Counted from the stretch's first letter, positions 46,311 through 56,788 are shown. The stretch: DNA of 64,000 bases from Comamonas sp. (GCA_028690035.1 JAQVCA010000005.1:62001-126000); one strand, 5' to 3'. The notes: a model not told the origin generated them from the letters alone. Program-made: numbers and translations.

Positions 46311-47309
46311 TTAACGCTTTTCCAGACCTGCTGGTGGCCAGTTCTCGAGCTTCATGCCCAAAGTCAGACCACGGGAGGCCAAGACTTCCTTGATCTCATT
46401 GAGCGACTTGCGACCCAAATTGGGCGTCTTGAGCAGCTCATTTTCAGTGCGCTGAATCAGATCACCGATGTAGTAAATGTTTTCCGCCTTCAGGCAGTTC
46501 GCAGAGCGGACAGTGAGCTCCAGCTCGTCTACAGGGCGCAACAAGATGGGATCAAATGTCTGGGCACTGGCACGGCTGCTGCCAGCTTGTAACAGGCCGC
46601 CATCAGCGAAATCACCATCCAACTGGGCAAATACCGCCAGCTGCTCAACCAAAATTTTGGCCGAAGCACGCACGGCATCTTCTGCTTGGATAGCACCATT
46701 GGTCTCGATTTCCAGCACCAGCTTGTCTAGGTCAGTACGCTGCTCCACGCGCGCACTCTCCACGGTGTAGCTCACACGACGCACGGGCGAAAACGAAGCG
46801 TCTAGCACGATACGACCAATCGACTTGGTGGACTCATCGCCAAAGCGACGCATATTACCAGGCACGTAACCACGGCCTGTTTCCACCTTGATCTGCATGT
46901 CCAGCTTACCGCCTTGCGACAGCGTGGCGATGACATGATCCGGATTGATGATCTCTACATCGTGTGGAGTCTGAATATCGCGTGCAGTAACCACACCCTC
47001 GCTGTCCTTGCGCAGGCTCAAGGTCACTTCATCGCGGTTGTGCAGTTTGAACACCACGCCCTTGAGGTTCAGAAGGATGTTCACGACATCCTCTTGCACG
47101 CCATCCATCGACGAGTACTCGTGCAAGACACCCGCAATCGTCACTTCAGTCGCTGCATAGCCCACCATAGACGACAGCAACACGCGGCGCAGTGCATTGC
47201 CCAAGGTATGGCCATAACCACGCTCAAACGGCTCCATCGTGACCTTGGCACGGTTGGCGCCCAATTGCTCAACTTGAATGGTCTTGGGCTTCAGCAGATT
47301 TGTTTGCAT
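46311..47309 (-). CDS. rpoA: RNA polymerase subunit alpha
   Basis: A 332-residue alpha subunit. N-terminal assembly domain with [27 protein letters not shown]-terminal domain with [21 protein letters not shown] and [17 protein letters not shown], which contacts UP elements and activators. Lies between rpsD and rplQ, the usual alpha-operon order. Confidence 0.98.
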   Translation of the reverse strand: MQTNLLKPKTIQVEQLGANRAKVTMEPFERGYGHTLGNALRRVLLSSMVGYAATEVTIAGVLHEYSSMDGVQEDVVNILLNLKGVVFKLHNRDEVTLSLRKDSEGVVTARDIQTPHDVEIINPDHVIATLSQGGKLDMQIKVETGRGYVPGNMRRFGDESTKSIGRIVLDASFSPVRRVSYTVESARVEQRTDLDKLVLEIETNGAIQAEDAVRASAKILVEQLAVFAQLDGDFADGGLLQAGSSRASAQTFDPILLRPVDELELTVRSANCLKAENIYYIGDLIQRTENELLKTPNLGRKSLNEIKEVLASRGLTLGMKLENWPPAGLEKR

Positions 47310-47364
47310 GCAAAACTTCCTCTCAATACCCCCGGCTCGTTACACCGGTAAGGCTGGTGAAGCA

Positions 47365-47392
47365 CCTACACCGCGATGCCTCGCGGTGTAGG
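47365..47392 (-). other. Intercistronic hairpin between rpsD and rpoA
   Basis: CCTACACCGCGA and TCGCGGTGTAGG form a perfect 12 bp stem with a TGCC loop. No U run follows on the minus strand, so it is unlikely to be a simple terminator. It could affect mRNA processing or the rpoA/rpsD expression ratio. Confidence 0.65.
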
Positions 47393-47429
47393 AACGGGAT
47401 GGTTGATTTTCTAAACCGCGAAGCGGCAA

Positions 47430-48053
47430 TTAGCGCGAATACAACTCAACGATCAGCGATTCGTTGATGTCTGCACCGTACTGGTCGCGATCAGGCACCT
47501 GCTTAAAAATGCCTTCTGCTTTATCTTTACTAACCTCAACCCAAGCAGGGAAACCGACTTGAGCAGCCAGTTCGAGAGCTTCGACGATACGAGCCTGCTT
47601 CTTGGATTTTTCACGCACAGCAACTACGTCGCCAGCCTTGACCAAATAGGAAGGGATGTTCACGCACTGACCATTGACAGTGATGGCTTTGTGTGAAACC
47701 AACTGACGGGCTTCAGCGCGTGTAGAACCAAAACCCATGCGGTACACCACGTTGTCCAGACGCGTTTCCAGCAAAGCGAGCAGATTGGCACCGGTATTGC
47801 CACGGCGACGGTCTGCTTCAGCGAAGTAACGGCGGAACTGCTTTTCCAGTACGCCATACATACGCTTCACTTTTTGCTTTTCACGCAACTGCAGGCCGTA
47901 GTCGGAAGTACGCTGACCGGAAGTGCGGCCATGCTGGCCTGGCTTAGAGTCGAACTTGGCTTTGTCAGCAATCGAGCGACGAGCGCTCTTCAAAAACAGA
48001 TCGGTGCCTTCGCGGCGGGAGAGTTTGGCTTTAGGGCCGATATAGCGTGCCAC
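47430..48053 (-). CDS. rpsD: Small ribosomal subunit protein uS4
   Basis: A 207-residue S4: [23 protein letters not shown] start, GQHG motif, an S4 RNA-binding domain ([27 protein letters not shown]) and the C-terminal LIVELYSR. In E. coli it also represses the alpha operon. The 95 bp before it (toward rpsK) hold a hairpin. Confidence 0.98.
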   Translation of the reverse strand: MARYIGPKAKLSRREGTDLFLKSARRSIADKAKFDSKPGQHGRTSGQRTSDYGLQLREKQKVKRMYGVLEKQFRRYFAEADRRRGNTGANLLALLETRLDNVVYRMGFGSTRAEARQLVSHKAITVNGQCVNIPSYLVKAGDVVAVREKSKKQARIVEALELAAQVGFPAWVEVSKDKAEGIFKQVPDRDQYGADINESLIVELYSR

Positions 48054-48075
48054 TTGAATTCCTTTATCTAACTAC

Positions 48076-48096
48076 CGCGTTTTTATTCAAAACGCG
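48076..48096 (-). other. Intercistronic hairpin between rpsK and rpsD
   Basis: CGCGTTTT and AAAACGCG form an 8 bp perfect stem with a 5 nt loop in the rpsK-rpsD gap. Not followed by a U run. Purpose unknown. Confidence 0.45.
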
Positions 48097-48148
48097 TGAG
48101 CCGCCCAAGTGGCATAAAGCAACTGGGCGGCGGTGGGCTTATGAAAAA

Positions 48149-48550
48149 TTAAATACGACGACGCTTTTGAGGGCGGCAGCCGTTGTGGGGAACTGGCGTC
48201 ACGTCCGAGATGGAAGTGATACGGATACCCAATGCACCCAAAGCACGAACCGAAGATTCACGGCCAGGACCGGGACCTTTGATTTCGACTTCCAGATTCT
48301 TAATACCTTGCTCCATGGCAGCACGACCGGCCACCTCGGAAGCCACCTGAGCAGCAAACGGAGTGGATTTACGCGAACCCTTGAAGCCCTGACCACCGGA
48401 AGAGGCCCAAGACAATGCATTGCCTTGACGATCTGTGATGGTAATGATGGTGTTGTTGAACGAAGCGTGCACGTGTGCAATACCGTCTGCAATGTTCTTG
48501 CGAACTTTCTTGCGAACGCGAGCAGCTGCGTTATTTGGAGATTTAGCCAT
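48149..48550 (-). CDS. rpsK: Small ribosomal subunit protein uS11
   Basis: A 133-residue S11 with [37 protein letters not shown] and the C-terminal [15 protein letters not shown]. Second gene of the alpha operon, 21 bp after rpsM. Confidence 0.98.
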   Translation of the reverse strand: MAKSPNNAAARVRKKVRKNIADGIAHVHASFNNTIITITDRQGNALSWASSGGQGFKGSRKSTPFAAQVASEVAGRAAMEQGIKNLEVEIKGPGPGRESSVRALGALGIRITSISDVTPVPHNGCRPQKRRRI

Positions 48551-48571
48551 AGTCAGTTAACTCTCAAGCTC

Positions 48572-48937
48572 TTATTTCTTCAGGGTGACGGCGCCTTTGC
48601 GCGGACCCTTGCGGGTGCGAGCATTCGTGCGGGTGCGCTGACCACGCATGGGCAAACCACGACGATGGCGGAAGCCACGATAGCAGCCAATGTCCATCAG
48701 ACGCTTGATGTTCATCGTCGTCTCACGACGCAGATCACCTTCAACAGTCATGCCGTTGATAAGGTCACGGATTTTTTCCAGATCGGCATCCGTCAGATCT
48801 TTGATCTTCTTGGAGTACTCGATACCGCAAGACTCACAAATCTTTCGAGCTGTGGTGCGACCAATGCCATAGATCGCAGTCAGGCCGATTTCAGCGTGCT
48901 TGTGCGGCGGGATATTAATGCCAGCGATACGTGCCAT
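48572..48937 (-). CDS. rpsM: Small ribosomal subunit protein uS13
   Basis: A 121-residue S13: [26 protein letters not shown], the helix-two-turn-helix region, and a basic [16 protein letters not shown] tail that contacts the P site. Follows rpmJ by 19 bp. Confidence 0.98.
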   Translation of the reverse strand: MARIAGINIPPHKHAEIGLTAIYGIGRTTARKICESCGIEYSKKIKDLTDADLEKIRDLINGMTVEGDLRRETTMNIKRLMDIGCYRGFRHRRGLPMRGQRTRTNARTRKGPRKGAVTLKK

Positions 48938-48956
48938 ATTATTCCTCTAAACCTTA

Positions 48957-49070
48957 TCAACCTTGGCGCTGCTTATGGCGCTGATCCGTGCAAATCACAC
49001 GTACCACACCGTGGCGACGGATGATTTTGCAGTTGCGGCAGATTTTTTTGACCGAAGCCGAAACTCTCAT
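48957..49070 (-). CDS. rpmJ: Large ribosomal subunit protein bL36
   Basis: A 37-residue protein: [19 protein letters not shown], then [17 protein letters not shown]. The C-x2-C and C-x4-H pattern is the zinc-binding L36 form. Lies between secY and rpsM. Start ATG 49070 is preceded by a ggagaaag site. Confidence 0.97.
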   Translation of the reverse strand: MRVSASVKKICRNCKIIRRHGVVRVICTDQRHKQRQG

Positions 49071-49172
49071 TTCTTTCTCCTAAAACTCTACATCGGGCAC
49101 TATGCTTCGACCTGGATACTGCCTGTAACCGCGAAGCCGTGCTCAGCTCTTCATTTCTAACTGTTCATACCT

Positions 49173-49190
49173 CTTGCCCCAGAGGGCAAG
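49173..49190 (-). other. Intercistronic hairpin between secY and rpmJ
   Basis: CTTGCCC-caga-GGGCAAG, a 7 bp stem with a tetraloop, 12 bp downstream of the secY stop on the minus strand. No U run. The 131 bp gap otherwise holds no gene; infA, often found here in other betaproteobacteria, is absent. Confidence 0.5.
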
Positions 49191-49201
49191 GGACAGTGCT
49201 C

Positions 49202-50512
49202 TCAAAGGGTAGTTTTGAAATTTGCCTTCTTGAGCAAGGACTCGTACTGCTGACTCATCATGTAGTTTTGCACCTGCGCCATGAAATCCATTGTCACCAC
49301 CACGATAATCAGTAGGGATGTACCACCGAAGTAGAACGGAACGTTGTACTTCAGGATCAGGAACTCGGGCAGCAAACACACAAACGTGATGTAGATGGCT
49401 CCAGCCAATGTCAGGCGCACCAAGATCTTGTCGATGTGGCGAGCAGTGTTTTCACCAGGACGAATCCCAGGGATAAACGCGCCACTCTTCTTCAGATTAT
49501 CCGCAGTCTCTCGACTGTTGAACACCAAGGCGGTGTAGAAGAAGCAGAAGAAAATGATGGCACTGGCATAGAGGATGACATAGATAGGCTGACCGGGGGT
49601 CAAGGTTCCTGCGATGTCCTTCAGCCAGCGCATGGATTCGCCTTCGCTAAACCAATTCACCACGGTAGCTGGCAGCAGGATGATGGAGGAAGCAAAGATG
49701 GGAGGGATGACCCCTGCCATATTCAGCTTTAAAGGCAAGTGCGAAGACTGCCCACCATATACCTTGTTGCCCACTTGGCGGCGTGCGTAGTTGACCAAAA
49801 TCTTGCGCTGTCCACGTTCCACAAACACGACAAAATATGTCACGGCGGCTACGACCAACACAATCAAGATAGCAACCAGAATAGGCATGGCGCCGGTACG
49901 AACCAGCTCCAGCAACCCACCGATTGAACTGGGTAAGCCTGCGGCGATACCAGCGAAAATCAGAATGGAGATGCCATTACCCAAACCACGCTCGGTGATT
50001 TGCTCACCTAACCACATGAGGAACATGGTTCCCGCTGTCAAACTAACTACCGCTGTCATGCGGAAGCCAACTCCGGGACTAAGCACGAGACCTGCCTGGC
50101 TTTCCAGAGCAACGGCAATCCCCAATGACTGAAAAATCGCCAAGCCCAACGTGCCATAGCGGGTGTACTGGGTAATCTTGCGACGCCCTGCCTCACCTTC
50201 TTTTTTCAGTTGTTCAAACGTCGGGACAACATAGGTCATCAGCTGCATGATGATCGATGCCGAGATGTACGGCATGATCCCCAGTGCAAACACGGTGAAG
50301 CGCTCCAGCGCCCCGCCCGAGAACATATTGAACAGATTGAGAATGCCCTGCTGGCCATTGAACAGCTGCTGAAGCTGTGCTGGATCGATGCCCGGCACGG
50401 GGATATGCGCCCCAATGCGGTACACGACCAGCGCAAGCAGCAGAAAAACCAAACGACGCTGTAAATCGCCGAATTTGCCGGTTTTTGCCATTTGAGCTGC
50501 GCTAGTAGCCAC
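49202..50512 (-). CDS. secY: Protein translocase subunit SecY
   Basis: A 436-residue SecY with ten membrane helices. Seen: [54 protein letters not shown] and [14 protein letters not shown] (the C5 loop that contacts SecA and ribosomes). Last gene of the spc operon core. Confidence 0.98.
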   Translation of the reverse strand: MATSAAQMAKTGKFGDLQRRLVFLLLALVVYRIGAHIPVPGIDPAQLQQLFNGQQGILNLFNMFSGGALERFTVFALGIMPYISASIIMQLMTYVVPTFEQLKKEGEAGRRKITQYTRYGTLGLAIFQSLGIAVALESQAGLVLSPGVGFRMTAVVSLTAGTMFLMWLGEQITERGLGNGISILIFAGIAAGLPSSIGGLLELVRTGAMPILVAILIVLVVAAVTYFVVFVERGQRKILVNYARRQVGNKVYGGQSSHLPLKLNMAGVIPPIFASSIILLPATVVNWFSEGESMRWLKDIAGTLTPGQPIYVILYASAIIFFCFFYTALVFNSRETADNLKKSGAFIPGIRPGENTARHIDKILVRLTLAGAIYITFVCLLPEFLILKYNVPFYFGGTSLLIIVVVTMDFMAQVQNYMMSQQYESLLKKANFKTTL

Positions 50513-50531
50513 GGATGTCTCTTTCAGTTAA

Positions 50532-50963
50532 TCAAGCGACAGAGCCGCCTGCGGCTTCGATAGCAGCCTTAGCACCGGCAGTTGCACCGATGCCAGACAG
50601 CTTCACTGCCTTGGTAATTGCGCCACGCAGAATGACTTTGACCACTTGAGCCGAAGCAGGCACCAGATTGGCTTGCTTCAGTACAGCCATGTCAACTTCA
50701 GGCAGGCCCAGTTGCTCGAGCGTACGCAGAGTCACCTCAGCGTTGTACTTGAGCGTCATGGACTTGAAGCCACGCTTAGGCAAACGACGCTGCAGAGGCA
50801 TCTGACCGCCTTCAAAGCCGACTTTATGGTAGCCGCCCGAACGCGATTTCTGACCTTTGTGACCACGACCAGCAGTCTTGCCCAGGCCAGAGCCGATACC
50901 ACGACCAACGCGGCGCTTGGCGTGCTTGGCGCCTGCTGCGGGCTTGATGCTATTGAGTTCCAT
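50532..50963 (-). CDS. rplO: Large ribosomal subunit protein uL15
   Basis: A 143-residue L15 with the Gly-rich N-terminus ([39 protein letters not shown]) and RLPKRGF. 19 bp before secY. Confidence 0.98.
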   Translation of the reverse strand: MELNSIKPAAGAKHAKRRVGRGIGSGLGKTAGRGHKGQKSRSGGYHKVGFEGGQMPLQRRLPKRGFKSMTLKYNAEVTLRTLEQLGLPEVDMAVLKQANLVPASAQVVKVILRGAITKAVKLSGIGATAGAKAAIEAAGGSVA

Positions 50964-50975
50964 CTCATCAATCCT

Positions 50976-51158
50976 TTACAGAACTTTCACCAAGTAGGCG
51001 ATTTTGTTGATCATGCCGCGCACTTCAGGGGTGTCCTGCAGTTCGCTGACGCTATTGAGCTTGCGCAGACCCAGGCCACGCACAGTCGCACGGTGCGACT
51101 CTTTGGTGCCAATGGGGCTACGTACCAGCTGAACCTTGATGGTTTGTTGTGCAGACAT
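50976..51158 (-). CDS. rpmD: Large ribosomal subunit protein uL30
   Basis: A 60-residue L30: [30 protein letters not shown], ending [13 protein letters not shown]. Start ATG 51158, 13 bp after the rpsE stop; longer in-frame starts overlap rpsE and are not used. Confidence 0.97.
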   Translation of the reverse strand: MSAQQTIKVQLVRSPIGTKESHRATVRGLGLRKLNSVSELQDTPEVRGMINKIAYLVKVL

Positions 51159-51171
51159 TACGTCACTCCAA

Positions 51172-51690
51172 TCAAGCGAACAGGTCTTCGACCGACTTAC
51201 CGCGTTTGGCAGCAATTTCAGCGGGCGTGTTGCCGTTCTTCAGTGCGTCAAAAGTGGCACGCACCATGTTGTAAGGGTTCGACGTGCCATGGCTCTTGGC
51301 CACGATATCGGTGATACCGACCACTTCGAAAACAGCACGCATAGGACCGCCGGCAATGATGCCAGTACCTTTGGGTGCTGGGTGCAGTTCAACGCGGGCA
51401 GCGCCATGGTGACCGGTCACACTGTGGTGGATCGTGCCGTCTTTCAAAGACACTTTCACCAAGTTGCGACGCGATTCTTCCATACCTTTTTGTACGGCGA
51501 CGGGCACTTCCTTGGATTTGCCTTTGCCCATACCCACGCGACCATCACCGTCGCCCACCACGGTCAGCGCAGCGAAGCCGAGGATACGACCGCCCTTGAC
51601 AACCTTGGTGACGCGGTTGACCGCAATCATTTTTTCGCGCAGACCGTCGTCACGACCTTCGTCTTGCACTTTGGGGGAAAATTTTGCCAT
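51172..51690 (-). CDS. rpsE: Small ribosomal subunit protein uS5
   Basis: A 172-residue S5 with [36 protein letters not shown] and [18 protein letters not shown]. Mutations here affect spectinomycin resistance in E. coli. Confidence 0.98.
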   Translation of the reverse strand: MAKFSPKVQDEGRDDGLREKMIAVNRVTKVVKGGRILGFAALTVVGDGDGRVGMGKGKSKEVPVAVQKGMEESRRNLVKVSLKDGTIHHSVTGHHGAARVELHPAPKGTGIIAGGPMRAVFEVVGITDIVAKSHGTSNPYNMVRATFDALKNGNTPAEIAAKRGKSVEDLFA

Positions 51691-51705
51691 TTCTATCCGC
51701 TCCGC

Positions 51706-52074
51706 TTAGAACTGCAGGCCCGCTTCGCGAGCGGCTTCAGCCAGAGCCTTGACACGGCCGTGGTATGCAAAACCGGCACGATCAAAAGCTACTTTTTCAA
51801 CACCAGCAGCCTTGGCTTTCTCGGCAATACGCTTGCCAATCAGCGTGGCAGCTGCCACGTTGCCACCCTTGCCTGCAGCACCCAGCTGTGCGCGCACCTC
51901 GACCTCGGCAGTCGAAGCCGTCGCCAGCACCTTGGTGCCGTCTTCGGAAAACACGCTGGCATAGATATGCAAGTTGGTGCGATTGACGCTCAAACGCGCC
52001 ACGCCTTGCTGGGCAATACGGATGCGGGTTTGACGTGCACGGCGCAGACGCTGTTCTTTTTTGCTCAACATCAT
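51706..52074 (-). CDS. rplR: Large ribosomal subunit protein uL18
   Basis: A 122-residue L18 binding 5S r[38 protein letters not shown] and [23 protein letters not shown]. Two ATGs stand in tandem (52074 and 52071); either could be the true start, the second having better spacing to ggag. Confidence 0.97.
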   Translation of the reverse strand: MMLSKKEQRLRRARQTRIRIAQQGVARLSVNRTNLHIYASVFSEDGTKVLATASTAEVEVRAQLGAAGKGGNVAAATLIGKRIAEKAKAAGVEKVAFDRAGFAYHGRVKALAEAAREAGLQF

Positions 52075-52082
52075 GCAGCTCC

Positions 52083-52616
52083 TTACTTCTTCTTGGTCTC
52101 TTTGATCGTGACCTTCTCATCCGCATAGCGGATACCTTTGCCCTTATAAGGCTCAGGTGGGCGAACGGCACGGATCTCAGCGGCCAATTGACCAACGACC
52201 TGACGATCAGCACCCTTGATCACAACCTCTGTGGGGGTGGGGCAAGCCACGGTAATACCTGCAGGCATCACGAAATCGACCGGGTGCGAAAAGCCCACGT
52301 TCATATTCAGTTTATTGCCCGAAGCGGCGGCCTTGAAACCCACACCAATCAGGGTGAGTTTTTTCTCAAAGCCATCGGTCACACCCTTGACCATGTTGTT
52401 CACCAACTGGCGGAAGGTACCGGCCATGGCGTCGGCATCACGCGAGTCGTTAACCGGGGTGAAGGACAACTTGCCATCGTTATTGGCCACAGCCACCAGA
52501 GGATTCAGGGCCAGCGTCAGATCGCCGCCTTTGCCTTTGACCTGGATGGTGTTGGCTTTCAGGGCCACTTCCACACCAGCGGGAATGGCCACATTTGCTT
52601 TTGCTACGCGAGACAT
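52083..52616 (-). CDS. rplF: Large ribosomal subunit protein uL6
   Basis: A 177-residue L6 with [16 protein letters not shown], the two repeated folds, and C-terminal [17 protein letters not shown]. 8 bp before rplR. Confidence 0.98.
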   Translation of the reverse strand: MSRVAKANVAIPAGVEVALKANTIQVKGKGGDLTLALNPLVAVANNDGKLSFTPVNDSRDADAMAGTFRQLVNNMVKGVTDGFEKKLTLIGVGFKAAASGNKLNMNVGFSHPVDFVMPAGITVACPTPTEVVIKGADRQVVGQLAAEIRAVRPPEPYKGKGIRYADEKVTIKETKKK

Positions 52617-52641
52617 TTCAGTATTTCTCCTTCAATGCTCG

Positions 52642-53037
52642 TTAGGCCACATAGCACAGCACTTCGCCACCGACGCCGGTAGCACGTGCTTTGCGGTCGG
52701 TCATCACGCCCTTGGGGGTGGTGACAATGGCCACGCCCAAGCCGTTCATGACTTGGGGGATTGCGTTACGCCCCTTGTACACACGCAGGCCAGGGCGGCT
52801 GACGCGCTCGATGCGCTCAATCACCGGACGACCAGCGTAGTACTTCAAGGTAATGACCAGCTCAGACTTACCGTCGGCGGATTGAACTTCAAAACCGTCG
52901 ATGTAGCCCTCGTCTTTCAACACCTGGGCAATCGCCACCTTCACCTTAGAGGCAGGTGCGGTCACTGTGGCCTTGGAGACCATCTGGGCGTTACGGATGC
53001 GGGTCAGCAAGTCGGCGATAGGATCACTCATGCTCAT
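52642..53037 (-). CDS. rpsH: Small ribosomal subunit protein uS8
   Basis: A 131-residue S8: [40 protein letters not shown], and the end [13 protein letters not shown]. In E. coli S8 is the autogenous repressor of the spc operon, binding near the start of rplE. Confidence 0.98.
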   Translation of the reverse strand: MSMSDPIADLLTRIRNAQMVSKATVTAPASKVKVAIAQVLKDEGYIDGFEVQSADGKSELVITLKYYAGRPVIERIERVSRPGLRVYKGRNAIPQVMNGLGVAIVTTPKGVMTDRKARATGVGGEVLCYVA

Positions 53038-53055
53038 CTTATTTCTCCTACTTGC

Positions 53056-53361
53056 TTACCAGCTGGCCTTGGTCACGCCAGGAATGTCGCCGGCGAAGGC
53101 CAGTTCACGGATCTTGGAGCGGCCCAGACCGAATTGACGGAAGGTGCCACGGGGACGACCCGTGATTTCGCAACGTGCACGCTGACGCGTGGGGTTGGCA
53201 TTGCGGGGCAGTTTCTGCAGACCCAGGCGAGCGGCATCGCGCTCTTCGTCGGAACGCTTGGCGTCGCCGGCGATGGCCTTCAGTTCAGCATACTTGGCAG
53301 CGTACTTGGCGGCCAGTTTTTCGCGCTTGAGTTCGCGCTCGATCAAAGCTTTCTTAGCCAT
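53056..53361 (-). CDS. rpsN: Small ribosomal subunit protein uS14, zinc-free form
   Basis: A 101-residue S14 (long form lacking the CXXC zinc motif): [57 protein letters not shown] 53361 is the family start. Confidence 0.97.
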   Translation of the reverse strand: MAKKALIERELKREKLAAKYAAKYAELKAIAGDAKRSDEERDAARLGLQKLPRNANPTRQRARCEITGRPRGTFRQFGLGRSKIRELAFAGDIPGVTKASW

Positions 53362-53369
53362 GCGCCACC

Positions 53370-53909
53370 TCAGTTCTTGAAGGGGAATTTGAACGCGGCG
53401 AGCAGTGCTTTGCACTCATCGTCGGTCTTGGCGGTGGTGGTGATGCTGATGTTCAGACCACGCAGAGCATCCACCTTGTCGTATTCGATTTCAGGGAAAA
53501 TGATCTGCTCTTTGACACCTACGTTGTAGTTGCCACGGCCATCGAACGAACGACCAGAGATACCACGGAAGTCACGCACGCGCGGCAGGGCCACGGTCAC
53601 GAAACGATCCAGGAACTCATACATCTGAACGCCACGCAGGGTCACCATGCAGCCAATGGCTTGGCCTTCACGGATTTTGAAGCCAGCGATAGCTTTCTTG
53701 GCTTTGGTTACCACGGGTTTTTGACCAGCAATCTTGGTCAGGTCGCCCACAGCGTTTTCCAACACCTTCTTGTCAGCCACGGCTTCGCCCACACCCATGT
53801 TCAGGGTGATTTTGCTCAGACGGGGCACTTCCATGACGGAGGTGTAACCGAACTTTTCTTTCAGTTCGGCCGCGATTTTTTCGCGATAGAGTTTTTGCAG
53901 TCGTGCCAT
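53370..53909 (-). CDS. rplE: Large ribosomal subunit protein uL5
   Basis: A 179-residue L5 binding 5S r[56 protein letters not shown] and the ferredoxin-like C-terminal part with [16 protein letters not shown]. Confidence 0.98.
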   Translation of the reverse strand: MARLQKLYREKIAAELKEKFGYTSVMEVPRLSKITLNMGVGEAVADKKVLENAVGDLTKIAGQKPVVTKAKKAIAGFKIREGQAIGCMVTLRGVQMYEFLDRFVTVALPRVRDFRGISGRSFDGRGNYNVGVKEQIIFPEIEYDKVDALRGLNISITTTAKTDDECKALLAAFKFPFKN

Positions 53910-53919
53910 GTGTTACTCC

Positions 53920-54240
53920 TTAGGCGACCTTGATTTCGGCGCCGGTGGACTTGAACACGCGCACGCGCGTGCCGTCAGCATTCACCTTGATGCCCACACG
54001 ATCGGCCTTGCCGGTAGCGGCATTGAAGATAGCGACGTTGGACTGGTGGATAGGCATAGCCTTTTCCACGATGCCGCCTTCGGTACCCTTCATGGGATTG
54101 GGCTTGACGTGCTTTTTCACCAGGTTGATGCCTTCCACCAGGAGGCGGGACTCATCCTTGCGTTGCGTCACGACGCCACGCTTGCCTTTGTCACGGCCGG
54201 TCAGCACGATGACTTCGTCGCCAGTGCGAATCTTGTTCAT
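53920..54240 (-). CDS. rplX: Large ribosomal subunit protein uL24
   Basis: A 106-residue L24 with the KOW motif ([21 protein letters not shown]), [14 protein letters not shown] and [17 protein letters not shown]. 10 bp before rplE. Confidence 0.98.
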   Translation of the reverse strand: MNKIRTGDEVIVLTGRDKGKRGVVTQRKDESRLLVEGINLVKKHVKPNPMKGTEGGIVEKAMPIHQSNVAIFNAATGKADRVGIKVNADGTRVRVFKSTGAEIKVA

Positions 54241-54250
54241 GGTGCTTCCT

Positions 54251-54619
54251 TTAGAGAACTTCAGGTGCCAGCGACACGATCTTCATGAACTTTTCGGTAC
54301 GCAGTTCACGTGTCACGGGGCCAAAAATGCGGGTGCCAATGGGTTCCAGCTTGGCGTTCAGCAGCACGGCGGCATTGGTATCGAACTTCACCAGGGAGCC
54401 GTCTGCACGACGGATGCCCTTGGCAGTGCGCACCACTACAGCGTTGTACACGTCACCTTTTTTGACGCGACCACGCGGAGCGGCTTCCTTGATGCTCACC
54501 TTGATGATGTCGCCAACACTGGCATAGCGACGATGAGAACCGCCAAGCACTTTAATGCACTGGACAGACTTCGCGCCGGTGTTGTCGGCAACCTCTAACC
54601 GAGATTCTGTTTGGATCAT
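54251..54619 (-). CDS. rplN: Large ribosomal subunit protein uL14
   Basis: A 122-residue L14: [41 protein letters not shown] and [18 protein letters not shown]. It is the first gene of this ribosomal block; rpsQ, which normally precedes it, is not present and proC lies upstream on the other strand. A strong promoter is found about 170 bp upstream. Confidence 0.98.
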   Translation of the reverse strand: MIQTESRLEVADNTGAKSVQCIKVLGGSHRRYASVGDIIKVSIKEAAPRGRVKKGDVYNAVVVRTAKGIRRADGSLVKFDTNAAVLLNAKLEPIGTRIFGPVTRELRTEKFMKIVSLAPEVL

Positions 54620-54784
54620 TTCAATATTCCCAACTTGCTCCAGCAGTCGCGGACAGCCCCAGAGTCTTCTCAAGGGCTGAACTGGCAGCCGGTCAGTCTT
54701 GGGCCCGTCGTCCACCCTCCGGACCATTCCGTAGGGCTTCCCGCTGGGCAGATATTTTTCACGCTTTTACACGTGAAGCGGGCG

Positions 54785-54813
54785 ATTATCGCAGGGTTTG
54801 CCTGCTGCGTCAA
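54785..54813 (-). promoter_or_regulatory. Near-consensus sigma70 promoter for the rplN operon
   Basis: On the minus strand TTGACG (54813-54808) and GATAAT (54790-54785) are separated by exactly 17 bp. Both hexamers are one base from consensus. Transcription would start near 54778, leaving a leader of about 160 nt before the rplN ATG. Confidence 0.75.
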
Positions 54814-54867
54814 GGCGTACTATCGCAGATGGCTGCGTGCTGCCAACGCATCTGCGCATGGCGCTTA

Positions 54868-54962
54868 ATAAAAAAGTAGCGCTTATCGCTTGCCACACAA
54901 GGATTTTGGCAATAAATATTCCTTAAATTGTTACGCAATAAGCGCTAACAGCTCTTAAAAAG
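54868..54962. repeat. Dispersed composite palindromic repeat upstream of proC
   Basis: Arms AGTAGCGCTTATC (54875-54887) and AATAAGCGCTAACAGCT (54937-54953) flank a low-GC interior. The interior contains a possible proC promoter. Confidence 0.75.
54890..54918 (+). promoter_or_regulatory. Candidate proC promoter inside a repeat
   Basis: TTGCCA and TAAATA are 17 bp apart on the plus strand, 57 bp before the proC ATG, and lie within the spacer of the dispersed repeat. Prediction by eye. Confidence 0.35.
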
Positions 54963-54974
54963 AAAGCACTTTGT

Positions 54975-55811
54975 ATGCATACCAGCTCTATCTCTCCTCG
55001 CATTGCCTTTATTGGTGGTGGCAACATGGCCAGCGCCATTCTGGGCGGCCTGCTGCGCCAAGGTCTGCCAGCAGACCACATCACCGTGGTGGAGCCTTTT
55101 GCGCCCACGCGTGCGCAACTGGAGCAGCAATGGGCCATCACCGCCTGGCCAGACGCCCAGGCCGCTGCCAGCGCACTGGCGCAGGCCGATGTGGTGGTCT
55201 GGGCCGTCAAGCCGCAAATGTTTCGTGATGCCGCAGCGCCCGTGGCCGCGCACACCCGGCAGGCTCTGCACCTGAGTGTGGCCGCTGGTATTCCCAGCGC
55301 CAGCATCGCGCGCTGGCTGAACAACGCACGCGTCGTGCGGGCCATGCCCAACACCCCGGCCTTGATTGGTCAGGGCATGAGCGGCCTGTTTGCCTGCCCG
55401 CAGGTGGATAGCGCCGGTCGCACGTTGGTGGAGCGCATCATGGCCGGCACGGGGCAGTTCCTCTGGGTGCAGGAGGAGGCGCAGCTCGATGCCGTCACTG
55501 CGCTGTCGGGCTCCGGCCCCGCGTATGTGTTTCTGCTGCTGGAGGCCATGACCGAGGCGGGCACGGCCATGGGCCTGACAGCCGAGCAGTCTTACCAGCT
55601 GGCAGTGGCCACCTTCCAGGGTGCCTCGGCCCTGGCGGCGCAATCGCCGGAGGATGCCGGCACGCTGCGCCAGCGCGTCACCAGCAAGGGCGGCACCACG
55701 CATGCGGCCATCACGCACATGCAGGCCATGCAGGTGCCGGAGCACTTCAAAGCGGCCCTGCACCAGGCGCGCGTGCGCGCGCAGGAGCTGGCTGCCGAGT
55801 TTGGTGCCTAA
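54975..55811 (+). CDS. proC: Pyrroline-5-carboxylate reductase
   Basis: A 278-residue ProC, the last enzyme of proline synthesis. N-terminal Rossmann motif AFIGGGNMASAILGGLL, then VWAVKPQ, RAMPNTPALIGQGMSGLF, and the C-terminal dimer domain ALSGSGPAYVFLLLEAM and RQRVTSKGGTTHAAI. ATG 54975. It faces ubiA convergently. Confidence 0.96.
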   Translation: MHTSSISPRIAFIGGGNMASAILGGLLRQGLPADHITVVEPFAPTRAQLEQQWAITAWPDAQAAASALAQADVVVWAVKPQMFRDAAAPVAAHTRQALHLSVAAGIPSASIARWLNNARVVRAMPNTPALIGQGMSGLFACPQVDSAGRTLVERIMAGTGQFLWVQEEAQLDAVTALSGSGPAYVFLLLEAMTEAGTAMGLTAEQSYQLAVATFQGASALAAQSPEDAGTLRQRVTSKGGTTHAAITHMQAMQVPEHFKAALHQARVRAQELAAEFGA

Positions 55812-55820
55812 AGCACCCAC

Positions 55821-55849
55821 CAGGGGATGCTGCTGCGCTGTATCCCCTG
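55821..55849. terminator. Possible hairpin between convergent proC and ubiA
   Basis: CAGGGGAT (55821-55828) pairs with ATCCCCTG (55842-55849) around a 13 nt loop. No T tract follows, so termination strength is doubtful. Confidence 0.35.
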
Positions 55850-55865
55850 ACCCAGCCCGCCAGGG

Positions 55866-56744
55866 TCAGCGCAGCGCAAAGCCCAGCGCCACCCCGGCAA
55901 ACAGGGTGGCACCCATCCAATGGCTTTGACTGAACGCGGTAAAGCAACCGGGACGTTGACGGTGGCAGATCAGGCGGTAATGCCACAGCACCTGCGCCAC
56001 GGCCAGGGCCAGACCAGCCCACAGCGGCCAGCCCAACTGGTAGGGCTGCAGCACCCAGGCCGTCAGCGCCAAGCAAGTGACAAAAAATGCCATCACCGCG
56101 GCCACATCCCACCGCCCCAGGGTGATGGCCGAGGTTTTCAGGCCAATTTTCAGGTCGTCGTCGCGATCGACCATGGCGTACTCGGTGTCGTAGGCCAACA
56201 CCATGCACATATTGGCCAGCCACAGCAGCCAGCCGCTGCTGCCCACCTGCCCAGTCACCGCAGCAAAGGCGATCACGATGCCAAAGTTGAAGGCAATGCC
56301 CAAAAACGCCTGCGGCATGGCAAAAAAGCGTTTGGTGTAGGGATAGAGCACCGTGAACACCACCGCAGGCACGGCCCAGGCCACCGCCTCCCAGCGCGTG
56401 CTCAGCACCAGGGCCAGCGAAATCAACGCCAGCGCGGTGCCCACGCCTGCGGCCTCGCGCACGCTGACCTGGCCGCTGGTGATGGGGCGGGCTGTGGTGC
56501 GCTTGACGTGTTTGTCAAAGTGGCGATCGGCAATGTCGTTGATGGTGCAGCCCGCGCTGCGCATCAGCACCGTGCCCAGCACAAACACCAAGAGCAAATG
56601 CCAGCCAGGAAAGCCATCGGCCGCCACCCACAAGGCAGTGAGCGTGGGCCAGACCAATACCAGCCAACCGGCGGGCCGGTCAAAGCGAATCAAATCGAGG
56701 TACAGCGCCCATTTGGCGCGTGGGGCAGCAGCGATCGTGGTCAT
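55866..56744 (-). CDS. ubiA: 4-hydroxybenzoate polyprenyltransferase
   Basis: A 292-residue membrane prenyltransferase attaching the isoprenoid tail in ubiquinone synthesis. First Asp-rich motif N69-D70-x2-D73-x3-D77 ([18 protein letters not shown]) and second [12 protein letters not shown], with about eight helices. The start [26 protein letters not shown] contains the substrate region. About 20 kb of sequence separates it from other quinone-chain genes here. Confidence 0.95.
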   Translation of the reverse strand: MTTIAAAPRAKWALYLDLIRFDRPAGWLVLVWPTLTALWVAADGFPGWHLLLVFVLGTVLMRSAGCTINDIADRHFDKHVKRTTARPITSGQVSVREAAGVGTALALISLALVLSTRWEAVAWAVPAVVFTVLYPYTKRFFAMPQAFLGIAFNFGIVIAFAAVTGQVGSSGWLLWLANMCMVLAYDTEYAMVDRDDDLKIGLKTSAITLGRWDVAAVMAFFVTCLALTAWVLQPYQLGWPLWAGLALAVAQVLWHYRLICHRQRPGCFTAFSQSHWMGATLFAGVALGFALR

Positions 56745-56763
56745 ACCAGCCGATAATATTTAC

Positions 56764-56788
56764 AATAAAAAAGGGCCGAAGCCCTTGT
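56764..56788 (-). terminator. Intrinsic terminator downstream of dps
   Basis: On the minus strand AAGGGC-ttcg-GCCCTT is followed by TTTT, a stable UUCG tetraloop hairpin with U tail. It ends the dps transcript before ubiA. Confidence 0.9.

Larger units (their letters stand above)
54620..54974. other. Divergent regulatory region between rplN and proC
   Basis: 355 bp without a gene. It holds the rplN promoter (54785-54813), a small hairpin TTCACG/CGTGAA at 54758-54777 near the expected 5' end of the transcript, a leader of about 160 nt, and a dispersed repeat (54868-54962) on the proC side. Confidence 0.7.
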
